From Burkholderiales bacterium (GTDB lineage Bacteria; Pseudomonadota; Gammaproteobacteria; Burkholderiales; Burkholderiaceae_C), in NCBI GenBank assembly GCA_016219375.1, contig JACRNC010000004.1, positions 1 to 64,000 on the forward strand: a stretch of 64,000 nt of DNA, written 5' to 3'. The translations under genes were made by a program, and so were the position numbers. This document shows positions 16,047 through 28,820 of this stretch, piece after piece (positions within the stretch are counted from its first letter, which is position 1; every line of letters starts with the position of its first letter). The notes under the pieces are model-generated. The model was not told the DNA's origin, searched no databases, and worked only from the letters and a program-made list of their open reading frames with translations.

Positions 16047-16074
16047 GGCACCCGGCACCCGGCACCCGGCACCC
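16047..16074. repeat. Four tandem GGCACCC heptamers
   Basis: Exact copies lie at 16047, 16054, 16061 and 16068, 40 bp from the previous array in the same convergent gap. The unit is unrelated to the GTGGGGC repeat on either strand, so the two arrays arose separately. No coding role is likely. Confidence 0.88.
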
Positions 16075-16111
16075 GGCGGCCCGCAGCGCTGCGCTCCCGG
16101 GCCCTTCGCCG

Positions 16112-17041
16112 TCAATAGCGCAGCTCGTAGCGCTGGCCCTGGTGGCCGATGATGGCGGTGCGCAGGTTGATGCGCTCCAGCGTCAGCCCGGGCGCCAGCG
16201 TGCCGCCTTCGCGCACGACCTGGCCGTTGACGATCAGCAGCCGCTGCGCCGGATCGTCGGCATAGCGCGAGCCGCTGATGGCCAGCTGGCGCTGCAGGGC
16301 ATCGGGCAGCGGGGGCAGGGCGGCGCTGCGGCTGGTGCTGCTTCCGTTGCCGTTGCCCGTGGCGCCTGTCGTGCCTGGTGTGCCCGTGGTGCCCGTGGTG
16401 CCCGGGCGGGCCGCGGCGGCCGGCGGGGCGGCTGCTGGCTGTGTTGATTGCGTCGATGGCGCCGGCATGGCGGGTGCCGGGCTCGCCGGCGGTGCGGCCG
16501 GCGCGATGGTCGGTGCAGCGGTCGGCGCAACACTCGGCTGCACCGCGGCGGGAACACTGCGCGTAGCGGCGGGCGCGACAGGCGCGATCGACGGCGTGGG
16601 CAGCGGCGGCGTGGCGGGCGGGCCGTCCACCGCGGCCCGGCCTGCGGCGGCCGGCATGGGCGCCTGGGGCGGCGCGGTTCCCGGGCGGGCCGCTTCCTGG
16701 CGACCAGCGGGGTTGCCGGCTTCATCGGCTTGGGTCAGCCGCGTCGGCGCGTTGCCATCACCCGCCTCGCCCGCCTCACCCGGCCCGCGCATGGTCATCC
16801 AGGCCAGGGCCGCGGCCAGCACCACGGCAGCGCTGCCGGCCACCCAGGCCACACGGGCCACCCAGGCCACCCCGGCTATAGGCGGCGGGCTGCGGCGGGC
16901 CGCGGGCGGGGCGGCCTGGGCGCCTGCCGGCGGCGGCGGGTCGGCGGGCGGCTCGGGGCGCAGCACGCTGGGCGCGGCGCCGCCACGCTTTCTTTCGCGC
17001 TCGGCTTCGGCGCGGCGCAGGGCGTCGAGGATGTAGGACAT
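16112..17041 (-). CDS. gspB: GspB-type general secretion assembly protein
   Basis: The protein starts MSYILDALRRAEAERERKRG, the standard cytoplasmic N-terminus of GspB in Burkholderiales. A Pro-rich stretch and a membrane segment (about residues 63-82) follow, then a long Ala/Pro/Thr-rich periplasmic linker and a C-terminal GspB domain (LPDALQRQLAISGSRYADDP to the end). GspB works with the ATPase GspA to let the type II secretin cross peptidoglycan. ATG 17041 is preferred to an in-frame TTG six bases earlier. It starts 2 bp after the gspA stop, so the two form one operon. Confidence 0.85.
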   Translation of the reverse strand: MSYILDALRRAEAERERKRGGAAPSVLRPEPPADPPPPAGAQAAPPAARRSPPPIAGVAWVARVAWVAGSAAVVLAAALAWMTMRGPGEAGEAGDGNAPTRLTQADEAGNPAGRQEAARPGTAPPQAPMPAAAGRAAVDGPPATPPLPTPSIAPVAPAATRSVPAAVQPSVAPTAAPTIAPAAPPASPAPAMPAPSTQSTQPAAAPPAAAARPGTTGTTGTPGTTGATGNGNGSSTSRSAALPPLPDALQRQLAISGSRYADDPAQRLLIVNGQVVREGGTLAPGLTLERINLRTAIIGHQGQRYELRY

Positions 17042-17043
17042 GG

Positions 17044-18918
17044 TCAATCCAGGGGTTGCAGGCGCGGCTCGTCCACGCCGGTGGCGCGGCCCAGCAGCAT
17101 CAGCGTGGCGGGCCCGGCCACGCCGTCGGGCTTGAGGCCCTGGGCGAGCTGGAAGGCATAGAGCCGCGAACGCACCTGGGCCTGGCGCGCGGCAGCGCCG
17201 CTGTCAGCAGGGACGCCCAGCCGCGCCGCCAGCCAGTCGGCGGCGGGGCCGCTGTCGCCAGCCGACAGCCGGCCGCGCCAGCCCGGCGGCGTGCGCCACA
17301 AGGTGATGAAGTCACCGCGCCAGACCTGGGCCAGGTCGGCCAGGGCCACGCGCGCGCTGCGCCCGTCGAGCTGCAGCACGGCGGCGCCGCGGCCCAGGCC
17401 GGTGAGCAGCGCATGGCGGGTGCTGCCGTCGCCCACCTGCAGCGCCAGCACGGCAGGCCGGTCCAGCGGCCGCAGCACCGCCAGGCCGCCGTCATGGCGG
17501 AAGCACAGCGCCTGCTGGGTGCGCGCGGCGTCGCAGGCATCGGCCCCGCCCGGCACGGCCAGGCGCCACCCGGCGGCCAGCTCGCGCAGCGGCTCGCGCG
17601 GGGAGGCGGGCAGCCGGCGCAGTGCGGCCTCCAGCGCTGCGCCGGCCAGCAGCGGGGCGGCCTGGGCCGACGTTGCGGCGCCGGGCACGGCCACGCGCGT
17701 GGCCATCGTGAGCCCGCCCATGCCGGCGCCGTCAGTCTCGTGCGGGGCGTGCCGGTTGTGCGTCTCGCCTGTCTGATGCGGGCTGCCCGGCAGCGCGCCC
17801 GCCGGCCCGGCTGCATCGGGGGCCTGCGCTGCACCGGCTGCGTCCGCGGTGGATCCGGGCCCTGCCTGCCCCTGGGGGCCGGCCGTGGGGCTGCCGTCCC
17901 GCGTGTGTGTGGCCATGCCGCCGGGCAACCAGCCGAGCCCTGCGTGCAGGCCCGATCCGCCGCGCCACAGCAGGCTGGCTGCGGCCAAGACCGCCAGCGC
18001 GCCCACCACGCCCAGGCCGACCAGCGCCGCCGGATGCGTGATCGACGCGGGCACCGCCCGGCCACGCCGGCTGCCCGCCACGGCGGCAGCCGGTGCACGC
18101 GGGCGCGCGGAGCCGAAGATCTCCTCGGCCGCGTGGTCCACGATGCCCGGGCTCACCGCCGCCTCGCCGGTGGCATAGGCCCCCAGCAGCGCGCGGTCGC
18201 ACAGCAGGTTGATGCGCCGGGGCACGCCGCCGCTGACCTGATGGATGCGGCGTATGGCCTCGGGCTCGAAGAGCTGGCTGCGCGTCACCCCGCCCACGGC
18301 CACGCGGTGGGCGATGTAGCGGCCGGTCTCGGCCTCGGTCAGCGCGCCCAGGTGGTAGCGGGCGATGACGCGCTGGGCCACCTGCTCCAGCTCGGGCCGC
18401 TCCAGCATGTCGCGCAGCTCGGGCTGGCCGATGAGGATGATCTGCAGCAGCTTGCGCTCGCTCGTCTCCAGGTTGGTCAGCAGGCGCAGCTGCTCCAGCA
18501 CCTCGGCGGCCAGGTTCTGTGCCTCGTCGATGATGAGGACGTTGTTCTGGCCCACCGCATGGGTGCGCAGCAGGTACTCGTTGAGCGGGTCGACGAAGTC
18601 CTTCACCGTGGCCGCGGCAGCCGGGTAGGGGATGTGGAACTCGTCGCACACCGTCTTGAGCAGCTCGATGACGGTGAGCTTGGGATTGAAGATGTAGGCG
18701 ACGTTGCAGCGCCGTGGGATCTGCTCCAGAAAGCGCCGGCACACGGTGGTCTTGCCCGCGCCGATCTCGCCGGTGAGCAGCACGAAGCCGCCACCGCCGC
18801 CCACGCCGTAGAGCAGGTGCGCGAGCGCTTCGCGGTGCTGCTCGCTCATGTAGAGGAAGCGCGGGTCCGGCGCGATGGAGAAGGGCTCGCGCTCCAGGCC
18901 GAAGTAGTGGGCGTACAT
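17044..18918 (-). CDS. gspA: GspA/ExeA-like AAA ATPase with peptidoglycan-binding tail
   Basis: A 624-residue GspA homologue. The N-terminal ATPase starts MYAHYFGLEREPFSIAPDP, with Walker A LLTGEIGAGKTTVCRRFL (about residues 48-65), Walker B VLIIDEAQNL (about 130) and the sensor region GGVPRRINLLCDRAL. A membrane segment (about 296-315) leads to a periplasmic part. This has a C39-like non-catalytic domain and a peptidoglycan-binding motif LAQGLKPDGVAGPATLMLLG near the end. With GspB it remodels the cell wall for secretin assembly. No other type II secretion genes are in the window, so the pair is detached from the main gsp cluster. Confidence 0.88.
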   Translation of the reverse strand: MYAHYFGLEREPFSIAPDPRFLYMSEQHREALAHLLYGVGGGGGFVLLTGEIGAGKTTVCRRFLEQIPRRCNVAYIFNPKLTVIELLKTVCDEFHIPYPAAAATVKDFVDPLNEYLLRTHAVGQNNVLIIDEAQNLAAEVLEQLRLLTNLETSERKLLQIILIGQPELRDMLERPELEQVAQRVIARYHLGALTEAETGRYIAHRVAVGGVTRSQLFEPEAIRRIHQVSGGVPRRINLLCDRALLGAYATGEAAVSPGIVDHAAEEIFGSARPRAPAAAVAGSRRGRAVPASITHPAALVGLGVVGALAVLAAASLLWRGGSGLHAGLGWLPGGMATHTRDGSPTAGPQGQAGPGSTADAAGAAQAPDAAGPAGALPGSPHQTGETHNRHAPHETDGAGMGGLTMATRVAVPGAATSAQAAPLLAGAALEAALRRLPASPREPLRELAAGWRLAVPGGADACDAARTQQALCFRHDGGLAVLRPLDRPAVLALQVGDGSTRHALLTGLGRGAAVLQLDGRSARVALADLAQVWRGDFITLWRTPPGWRGRLSAGDSGPAADWLAARLGVPADSGAAARQAQVRSRLYAFQLAQGLKPDGVAGPATLMLLGRATGVDEPRLQPLD

Positions 18919-18970
18919 CGACGGCGGTCGGGTGCAGGGCAGGGCTGGGGATCATGGCCCCGCGCATGGA

Positions 18971-18996
18971 GAAAAGCCACCGCCGCGGCGGTGGCT
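18971..18996 (-). terminator. Rho-independent terminator of acnA
   Basis: A 22-bp perfect palindrome (AGCCACCGCC and its complement, 18975-18996) is followed on the minus strand by TTTTC. It lies 100 bp after the acnA stop and before gspA, so it should separate the two minus-strand genes. Confidence 0.8.
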
Positions 18997-19096
18997 CGGG
19001 GCCAGGCCCGGTGCGGGTCAGACAGTCAGACGCTGCGGCCGCACTCGCCGCGCGGCCAGCGTGGCGATCGTCATGACGGGCACGGCCGTGCCGTGC

Positions 19097-21820
<2,724 letters not shown>

Positions 21821-22201
21821 GTGAAGGGCTCCGGTTGGTCGTTCAGGTTGTGGGAACCGCGTCCGGCGGCAGAGGGCAGGCAAGGCAGACAGACTGGGCG
21901 GGCAGGGCGGGCAGGACACCGTGCGGTGCCAGGCTGCAGGCCGCGGCAATGCACCGCGCTGGGATGCAAGAACGGAGCCTGATTGTGGGCTGCCGTGGGG
22001 CGCGGCGCCAACACAGGGCATCCCGCCGGCCCGGGCGGCGGGCGGGGCTGCGGCGGTGCCGCAAGGGGCCCCCTGGCGTGCGTGCGGGCGAGGTGCGGCT
22101 GCCCGCCATCCATAAGCTCATCACGATTGAATTGATAGCAGGCATGGGCTTCACGTGATGGACACGGCTGCCTAGCATCGGGGTTCCCCTAGGGTTCCCG
22201 C
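21821..22201. other. Divergent promoter region between acnA and sbtA
   Basis: This 381-bp region is mostly G+C-rich. The exception is an AT-rich patch at 22110-22140 with the dyad ATCA-N9-TGAT (22120-22136), about 65 bp before sbtA. Such a dyad with T-N11-A character could be an LysR-type regulator site, as is common for CO2/bicarbonate genes. No clear -35/-10 pair was found on either strand. No RNA structure was recognised. Confidence 0.35.
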
Positions 22202-23218
22202 ATGAACACCGCACTGCTGTCCAACCTTCTCGATCCCCCCATCCTCTTCTTCCTGCTGGGCACGGTCATCGGCCTGCTGCGCTCCAACCTGGACGTGCCC
22301 CAGCCCATTGCCAAGTTCTTGTCGCTCTACCTGCTCATGGCCATCGGCTTCAAGGGCGGGGTGGCGCTGGCCAAGACCGGTGTGTCGCCGCAGATGGGCC
22401 TGGCCCTGGCAGCAGCCGTCATCCTGGCCGTGGGCGTGCCGCTGTGGACCTACGCCGTGCTGCGCCGGCGGCTGGCCACCTTCGATGCCGCGGCCGTGGC
22501 GGCCACCTACGGCTCGGTCAGCGCGGTCACCTTCATCGCGGCCAACCAGTTCCTCGAGCGCCAGGGCGTGGCCTTCGGCCCCTATATGACGGTGGCGCTG
22601 GTGATCATGGAGTCGCCCGCCATCGTCATGGCGGTGCTGCTGGCCAACCTGGCGCGCAAGCGCATGCGCGAGCAGGGCCAGGCCAGCCCCGCCGCCAGCC
22701 GGGCCGCGCCCCCCGCTTCGCTGGGCGAGGTGGTGCGCGAGGCCTTCACCGACGGCGCTCACCTGCTGCTGATCGGCAGCCTGTTCATCGGCTGGCTGTC
22801 GGGCGATGCCGGGCAGAGCGCGCTCAAGCCCTTCATCGGCGATGTCTACAAGGGCCTGCTGTGCTTCTTCCTGCTCGACATGGGGTTGCTGGTGTCGCGC
22901 CGCCTGCGCGAGCTGCCGCCGGGGCGGGGCTTCCTGCTGGCCTTCGGCATCGGCGTGCCGCTGGTTAATGCGGCGGGCGCGCTGGCGCTGGCCGCGCTCT
23001 TCGGCCTGGGCGCGGGTGATGCCACGCTGCTGATGGTGCTGGGCGCAAGCGCCTCCTACATCGTCGTGCCGGCGGTGCTGCGCCATGCCATCCCCGAGGC
23101 CAACCCGGGTCTGTACTTCGGCCTGGCCCTGGGCATCACCTTCCCGTTCAACATGGCGCTGGGCGTGCCGCTGTATCTGGGCATGGCCCAGACGGCGCTC
23201 GGCTGGCTGGGGCGGTGA
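22202..23218 (+). CDS. sbtA: SbtA-family sodium-dependent bicarbonate transporter
   Basis: This 338-residue inner-membrane protein has about ten hydrophobic segments in two inverted halves, as in SbtA. Family motifs include LSLYLLMAIGFKGGVALAKT, TYGSVSAVTFIAANQFL (the substrate-site helix break) and GASASYIVVPAVLRHAIPEA. In cyanobacteria SbtA imports HCO3- with Na+ and is controlled by the PII-like SbtB. No SbtB gene is adjacent here. In a heterotroph it may supply carboxylases. It stands alone, 380 bp from acnA. Confidence 0.88.
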   Translation: MNTALLSNLLDPPILFFLLGTVIGLLRSNLDVPQPIAKFLSLYLLMAIGFKGGVALAKTGVSPQMGLALAAAVILAVGVPLWTYAVLRRRLATFDAAAVAATYGSVSAVTFIAANQFLERQGVAFGPYMTVALVIMESPAIVMAVLLANLARKRMREQGQASPAASRAAPPASLGEVVREAFTDGAHLLLIGSLFIGWLSGDAGQSALKPFIGDVYKGLLCFFLLDMGLLVSRRLRELPPGRGFLLAFGIGVPLVNAAGALALAALFGLGAGDATLLMVLGASASYIVVPAVLRHAIPEANPGLYFGLALGITFPFNMALGVPLYLGMAQTALGWLGR

Positions 23219-23428
23219 TGCACGCGGCGGCATGCGCCGCAGGCATGGCGCTGCCGGCGGCTCGTGGCGCAGCCATGACAGCCGGCTTGCAGCCGCTCAC
23301 GATTTCGTCAGCCGCCGTGGCCGCGGGGCTTGAACTTCCGTGACGCAATCCACATCTCACCGCACGCGTCATGCGCCGGCGGCCGGCTTCCCGGGCTGCC
23401 CGCCGGCGCGGCTGCAGGAGGAATGCGC

Positions 23429-23905
23429 ATGGTCAAGCTGCCCGCCAACGGCTGGTCCCGTTTCTGGATGACCGGCTGCACCGCGCTCGTCCTGCTCGCT
23501 GCCGGCGACGCTCAGCCGCCCGCCGACGAGGGCAGCTCGCGCCGCCAGGCGGTGACGCTGGCCAGCGGCTATCCGGTGGACGAGACGCTGGAGCGCATCG
23601 TGCGCCAGGCGCGCCATCAGGGCCTGGCGGTGGTGGCGCGGCTGGATGCGCCGTCTGATGCCGCAGCCGGCCGCCGCGTGCTGGTGCTGGGCGACGAGGC
23701 GCAGCGCACGCCGGTGCTGCAGGGCCAGCCGCACAACCGCCTGGCGCTGCCGCTGCAGGTGGTGGTGGCCCCCACGGCCGACGGCCGCGCCGAGGTGGCG
23801 GTGGACGACGCGGCCTACTGGCAGCAGCAGCCGGTGGTGCCCGGCGAGGTGGTGGCCCGCGTGGCCGCGCTGCCCACGCTGATCGAGTCGGCCCTGCGCG
23901 GCTGA
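23429..23905 (+). CDS. DUF302-like exported protein
   Basis: AGGAGG at 23416-23421 is 7 nt from ATG 23429, deciding this start over the ATG at 23423. The 158-residue product has a hydrophobic N-terminus (FWMTGCTALVLLAAGDAQ) compatible with a signal peptide. The domain looks like DUF302: ETLERIVRQARHQGLAVVAR, then VLVLGDEAQRTPVLQ and LALPLQVVV. DUF302 is a heterodimer-like alpha/beta fold of unknown function, often next to oxidoreductases or transporters. A lipoprotein with Cys in the TGC motif is possible but not clear. Confidence 0.72.
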   Translation: MVKLPANGWSRFWMTGCTALVLLAAGDAQPPADEGSSRRQAVTLASGYPVDETLERIVRQARHQGLAVVARLDAPSDAAAGRRVLVLGDEAQRTPVLQGQPHNRLALPLQVVVAPTADGRAEVAVDDAAYWQQQPVVPGEVVARVAALPTLIESALRG

Positions 23906-23990
23906 TTGCAGTCCGATTGGCCGCCTGATCGGTAGTCTGATTGGCGGGAATACGGCCCGGTCGAGCCAGAGGGCCGTGCCTGCACAGCCC

Positions 23991-24893
23991 TCAGCCCGCC
24001 ACCAGCGACTGCCGCCCCACCCATTCCTCGCCCGCCGCCAGCTCCACCGGCTGGCCGATCTGCGCGGCTTCAACGCACAGCATCTGCCGCCAGGCGTCGG
24101 GGCCCAGGTCGGGCAGGGCGGCGGCCTTCTCCGCACCCGGGTTCCACACCACCACGTCGGCAAAGCCGTCGGCACTGATGCCCAGCCGTCGGCCCGGCTC
24201 GCGCAGCAGCAGGGTCTGGCGGCCCGCGCCCAGGTAGATGCGGTCCACCTCCTCCTCGATGCGCAGCTCGGTCTCCACCTCCACGTCCTTGCGGCCGCCG
24301 CGGGCGCTGTCCTCATAGCGGCTGCCGCGCAGGCCCTCCAGGCGCACCTGGCGCAGCTCGCCGATGCGCAGATAGGTGTGCAGCGCGGCCGTGAAGCGCA
24401 GGGGCTCCGCGCCCTCCGGCCCGGCGTGCGTGACGGCCAGCTCGACGTCCAGCCGCTGCCCGCCGATGCCCACCGTCAGCTCGCAGACGAAGGCCTGCGG
24501 CCAGATGGCGCGCGTGGCCTCGTCGTCCGTCAGGCGCAGCACGGCCATGGCGTGGCCGGGCAACTGGCTGCGCTGCACCGCCTGCCAGGCGCGGTTGCGC
24601 GCAAAGCCGTGGCGCGGCAGCGGCCCGCGCTGCTCGAACTGCGGAAAGATCACCGGCACCCCGCCGCGCAGCGCCTGCCCCGCGGCATGCCGCGCCAGCG
24701 GCGAGACGAAGAGCTGCTCGCTGCCGCCGGCGGGGATCCATGAGACGAGCTGCGCGCCGTGCAGCAGCACGGTGGCCTGCGCGCCGTCGCCGGCGCGGAT
24801 GCGCAGCGCGGGCAGGCCGTGGTGGTCGGCCAGGCCCAGGGCCGGTTGGGGCGTGGAGTCGGGAAGGGCGTCGGTGGGGGTGTCGGCGTTCAT
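23991..24893 (-). CDS. D-hexose-6-phosphate mutarotase (aldose 1-epimerase family)
   Basis: A 300-residue YeaD-type enzyme interconverting alpha and beta anomers of glucose-6-phosphate and related sugars. Recognisable motifs are LHGAQLVSWIP, RGGVPVIFPQFEQRGPLPRHGFARN (in which Phe-Pro-x-Phe and the HGFAR His/Arg line the active site), LHTYLRIG (second His) and VVVWNPGAEKA. The length is normal. It is convergent with the DUF302 gene and probably a single-gene unit. Confidence 0.88.
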   Translation of the reverse strand: MNADTPTDALPDSTPQPALGLADHHGLPALRIRAGDGAQATVLLHGAQLVSWIPAGGSEQLFVSPLARHAAGQALRGGVPVIFPQFEQRGPLPRHGFARNRAWQAVQRSQLPGHAMAVLRLTDDEATRAIWPQAFVCELTVGIGGQRLDVELAVTHAGPEGAEPLRFTAALHTYLRIGELRQVRLEGLRGSRYEDSARGGRKDVEVETELRIEEEVDRIYLGAGRQTLLLREPGRRLGISADGFADVVVWNPGAEKAAALPDLGPDAWRQMLCVEAAQIGQPVELAAGEEWVGRQSLVAG

Positions 24894-24980
24894 GGCGGCA
24901 GCTTAGGGCCAGTTGGCAAGGCAAGGCGGCGGCGGGGCGCGGCGTTCTGCGCGCAGCGTGGGCCGCCGGCCGTGAGCGCT

Positions 24981-25016
24981 GCGGTCTGCGGCGCGGTCTG
25001 TGGCGCGGTCTGCGAG
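24981..25016. repeat. Three near-exact 12-mers GCGGTCTGCGGC
   Basis: Copies lie at 24981-24992 (exact), 24993-25004 (one mismatch) and 25005-25016 (last two bases differ). They lie in the divergent gap between the mutarotase gene and the Cys-cluster gene. This is probably replication slippage, with no function proposed. Confidence 0.75.
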
Positions 25017-25106
25017 GCCGGTTGCCATCCGCGCAAGCTGCGCGCCGTCGGGGCGGCTGTTCCATCGACCGCCTGGTGCGCTGGCGGCGCACACTGGCCG
25101 CCCGCC

Positions 25107-25448
25107 ATGTCGCGCGTCATCCACATTCATCCGCAGGCGCCCGCCCAGCCTGCACCCGGCCAGCCGTGCAACGGCTGCGGCGTGTGCTGCCTGGCCGAGC
25201 CCTGCCCGGTGGGCATGCTGGTGAGCCGCCGCCGCCACGGCGCCTGCGCCGCCCTGCGCTGGGACGAGGGCGGCCGGCGCTACGTGTGCGGCGCGCTGGC
25301 CGGTGCCGCCGCCTGGCGGCTGCCGCTGCTTGGCGCCTGGCCCGGGCGGCTCGCCGGGCGGCTGATGACGCGCTGGATCGCCGCGGGCATCGGCTGCGAC
25401 GCCAGCCTGGTTGCCGAGCCTGCCGGCCGCGGCCCGCACTCAGGCTGA
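25107..25448 (+). CDS. YkgJ-like Cys-cluster protein
   Basis: A 113-residue protein with an N-terminal CNGCGVCCLAEPCPVGM motif (about residues 21-37), the CxxCxxCC signature of the YkgJ family of putative zinc or iron-sulfur binding proteins. Two more Cys follow (GACAALRWD and YVCGAL). There are no other domains and the function is unknown. Its last 9 bases overlap, in convergent orientation, the 3' end of the EamA transporter gene, so the two must be transcribed at each other without room for a terminator. Confidence 0.8.
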   Translation: MSRVIHIHPQAPAQPAPGQPCNGCGVCCLAEPCPVGMLVSRRRHGACAALRWDEGGRRYVCGALAGAAAWRLPLLGAWPGRLAGRLMTRWIAAGIGCDASLVAEPAGRGPHSG

Positions 25449-26351
25449 GCGCGACCCCAGCCACACCCCCAGCGCTGCCAGCGCAAAGCCGGCGATCTCG
25501 AGCACGCTCAGCGTCTCGCGCATGCCCACGCGGCTCATCACGGCCGTGACCGGCGGCACCAGGTAGAAGAGGGCGGCCACCTTGGTCGCCGCGCCGTGGC
25601 GGATCAGCACGAACAGCAGCGCAAAGCCCAGCACCGAGTTGACGAGCACCAGCCAGGCCAGCGAGCCGTAGAGCGGCCAGCCGGCATCCAGCCGGAAGTG
25701 CTCCAGCCCCCAGGCCAGCGGCAGCAGCGCCAGCGCGCCGGCCGCGTTCTGCACGAAGAGCCCGGCCCGCAGGTCGCCGCCGGACGCATGCCGCTTCTGG
25801 TACAGCGTGCCGGCGCTGATGCCCAGCAGGCCCACCACCAGCGCCGCGCAGGCCGCCAGCGTGGCCCGTGCGTGCAGCAGCCGCTCGCCGATGACCAGCA
25901 GCACGCCGGCCAGCCCCAGCGCCAGGCCCAGCCACTGCCGGGGCTGGATGCGCTCGCCCAGCAGCCGGGCCAGCGCCGCCACGGTCAAGGGCATGGTGCC
26001 GATCACCAGGGCCGACAGCCCGGGGCTGGCGCCCAGGTGCATCGCCGCATACACGCCGCCGAACTGCACCGCCATCGTCAGCACGCCCACCACCGCGCTG
26101 TGGCGCAGCGCCTGCCGCCCCGGCCAGGCCACGCGCGCAGCCAGCATCAGCAGCCCGAACACCAGCGCACTGAAGCCGAAGCGCAGCACCAGCATCGTGA
26201 ACGGCCCGCCATGCGCCACCGCCACCGCGCCGGCCAGGTAGCCGGTGCTCCAGACGACGATGAAGCTGCCGCCGATCAGCGTGTCGGCGCGGCCGTTGTG
26301 CGGTGCAGGCCCGTCGTGCGAGGCGGAGCCCGCGGAGGAAGAGGACGACAT
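25440..26351 (-). CDS. EamA-family (DMT) metabolite transporter
   Basis: A 303-residue inner-membrane protein with ten predicted helices arranged as two EamA repeats. The first begins [20 protein letters not shown] and the second begins [19 protein letters not shown]. Motifs such as [20 protein letters not shown] and [12 protein letters not shown] are typical of RhtA/YdcZ-type exporters. The substrate is unknown, with amino acids or nucleosides being likely. Start ATG 26351 follows the family N-terminus. It is divergent from argG. Confidence 0.88.
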   Translation of the reverse strand: MSSSSSAGSASHDGPAPHNGRADTLIGGSFIVVWSTGYLAGAVAVAHGGPFTMLVLRFGFSALVFGLLMLAARVAWPGRQALRHSAVVGVLTMAVQFGGVYAAMHLGASPGLSALVIGTMPLTVAALARLLGERIQPRQWLGLALGLAGVLLVIGERLLHARATLAACAALVVGLLGISAGTLYQKRHASGGDLRAGLFVQNAAGALALLPLAWGLEHFRLDAGWPLYGSLAWLVLVNSVLGFALLFVLIRHGAATKVAALFYLVPPVTAVMSRVGMRETLSVLEIAGFALAALGVWLGSRSA

Positions 26352-26419
26352 GCGGTCACCATACGCAAACCGCGCCGTGCACGCATGGTGGCAAGCGCTT
26401 GGCCGCATGGGCCGCTGCC

Positions 26420-26425
26420 TACAAT
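26420..26425 (+). promoter_or_regulatory. Putative -10 box of the argG promoter
   Basis: TACAAT stands out in G+C-rich DNA 49 bp before the argG start. TTGGCC lies 15 bp upstream as a weak -35. The leader would be about 40 nt. Confidence 0.45.
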
Positions 26426-26474
26426 CGCAAGCTTTGCATCCCCTTGCCGGCTTGCTGCCGCATACCCGTCCACC

Positions 26475-28016
<1,542 letters not shown>

Positions 28017-28422
28017 GCCTGAGCCCTGAGCTCACCAGGGCGCCTGCGGTCGGCCCCCGTGGCGCCCTTGGGCGGCCTCGCGTCAGCATCGGCCCGGATC
28101 GGTTCGGCAGGAGCCGAGGGCGGCAACCGAAAGCCAAAACAAAAAGGCCCCCGGGGGTGCCGGCCGCCTCCCGGAGCAAGCCGGGCAGAAGGTGACCCCC
28201 AGCTCGCCCCCGGCCGGTCCCCAGGGAGCTCGATCTGCGCGGCATCATGGCGGCCGCGTCAGCAACCCCGGCAGTATCGAAAGCCATCTGACCGGCTGCC
28301 ACCCCACTCGGAGGGCCGCCCCGCTTCAGAGGGCCTGAGCGCCGCTCCCGCCCGCTCCCGCCCGCTGCCGTGCGGCTCGCATCGCGCCTGACCCACCTCT
28401 TCCGACCTACTCGAAAGCCACC
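28017..28422. other. Intergenic region between argG and ppnP
   Basis: AGGGCGCC (28037-28044) pairs with GGCGCCCT (28061-28068), a possible argG terminator stem although no U-run follows. At 28141-28160 the minus strand reads a C-rich/G-rich stem followed by TTTTTGTTTT, which could be a terminator for antisense transcription coming from the right. The rest is G+C-rich with no recognisable RNA or gene. Confidence 0.35.
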
Positions 28423-28740
28423 ATGACCACCACCACCCTCGCCGGCGCCGTCGCCACCCAGGCCAACGTCTACTTCGACGGCAAGTGCGTCTCGCACACC
28501 GTCACGCTGACCGATGGCACGCGCAAGAGCGTCGGCGTCATCCTGCCGTCCACGCTGACCTTCAACACCGGCGCGCCGGAAGTGATGGAGACGGTGGCCG
28601 GCCGCTGCAGCGTCAAGCTCAAGGGCGCCAGCGACTGGACCACCTACGGCCCCGGCGAGCGCTTCGACGTGCCGGGCAACTCGTCCTTCGAGATCAAGGT
28701 CGAGGGCGAGCCGTATCACTACATCTGCCACTTCGGCTGA
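28423..28740 (+). CDS. ppnP: Pyrimidine/purine nucleoside phosphorylase
   Basis: A 105-residue single-cupin protein (formerly DUF1255/YaiE). It carries [34 protein letters not shown] and the C-terminal [15 protein letters not shown] that are nearly invariant in the family. The E. coli homologue phosphorolyses many nucleosides. Full length at 105 residues against 94 in E. coli, with a slightly longer N-terminus. A strong hairpin follows 30 bp downstream. Confidence 0.93.
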   Translation: MTTTTLAGAVATQANVYFDGKCVSHTVTLTDGTRKSVGVILPSTLTFNTGAPEVMETVAGRCSVKLKGASDWTTYGPGERFDVPGNSSFEIKVEGEPYHYICHFG

Positions 28741-28769
28741 TCGCCCTCCAAGCGCCGGGCTGAAGCAAG

Positions 28770-28794
28770 AAAGCCGCTGCTGGGCAGCGGCTTT
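28770..28794. terminator. Bidirectional Rho-independent terminator between ppnP and murB
   Basis: AAAGCCGCTGC (28770-28780), a 3-nt loop, then GCAGCGGCTTT (28784-28794) make an 11-bp stem with A/T ends on both sides. It lies between convergent ppnP and murB and can serve both. Confidence 0.85.
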
Positions 28795-28820
28795 CGTCGT
28801 TCATGGCTCGGTGCAGCAGC

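Noticed and set aside
15933-16074. Possible CRISPR array
   Set aside because: Units are 7-8 bp, directly abutting, with no spacers and no cas genes nearby.
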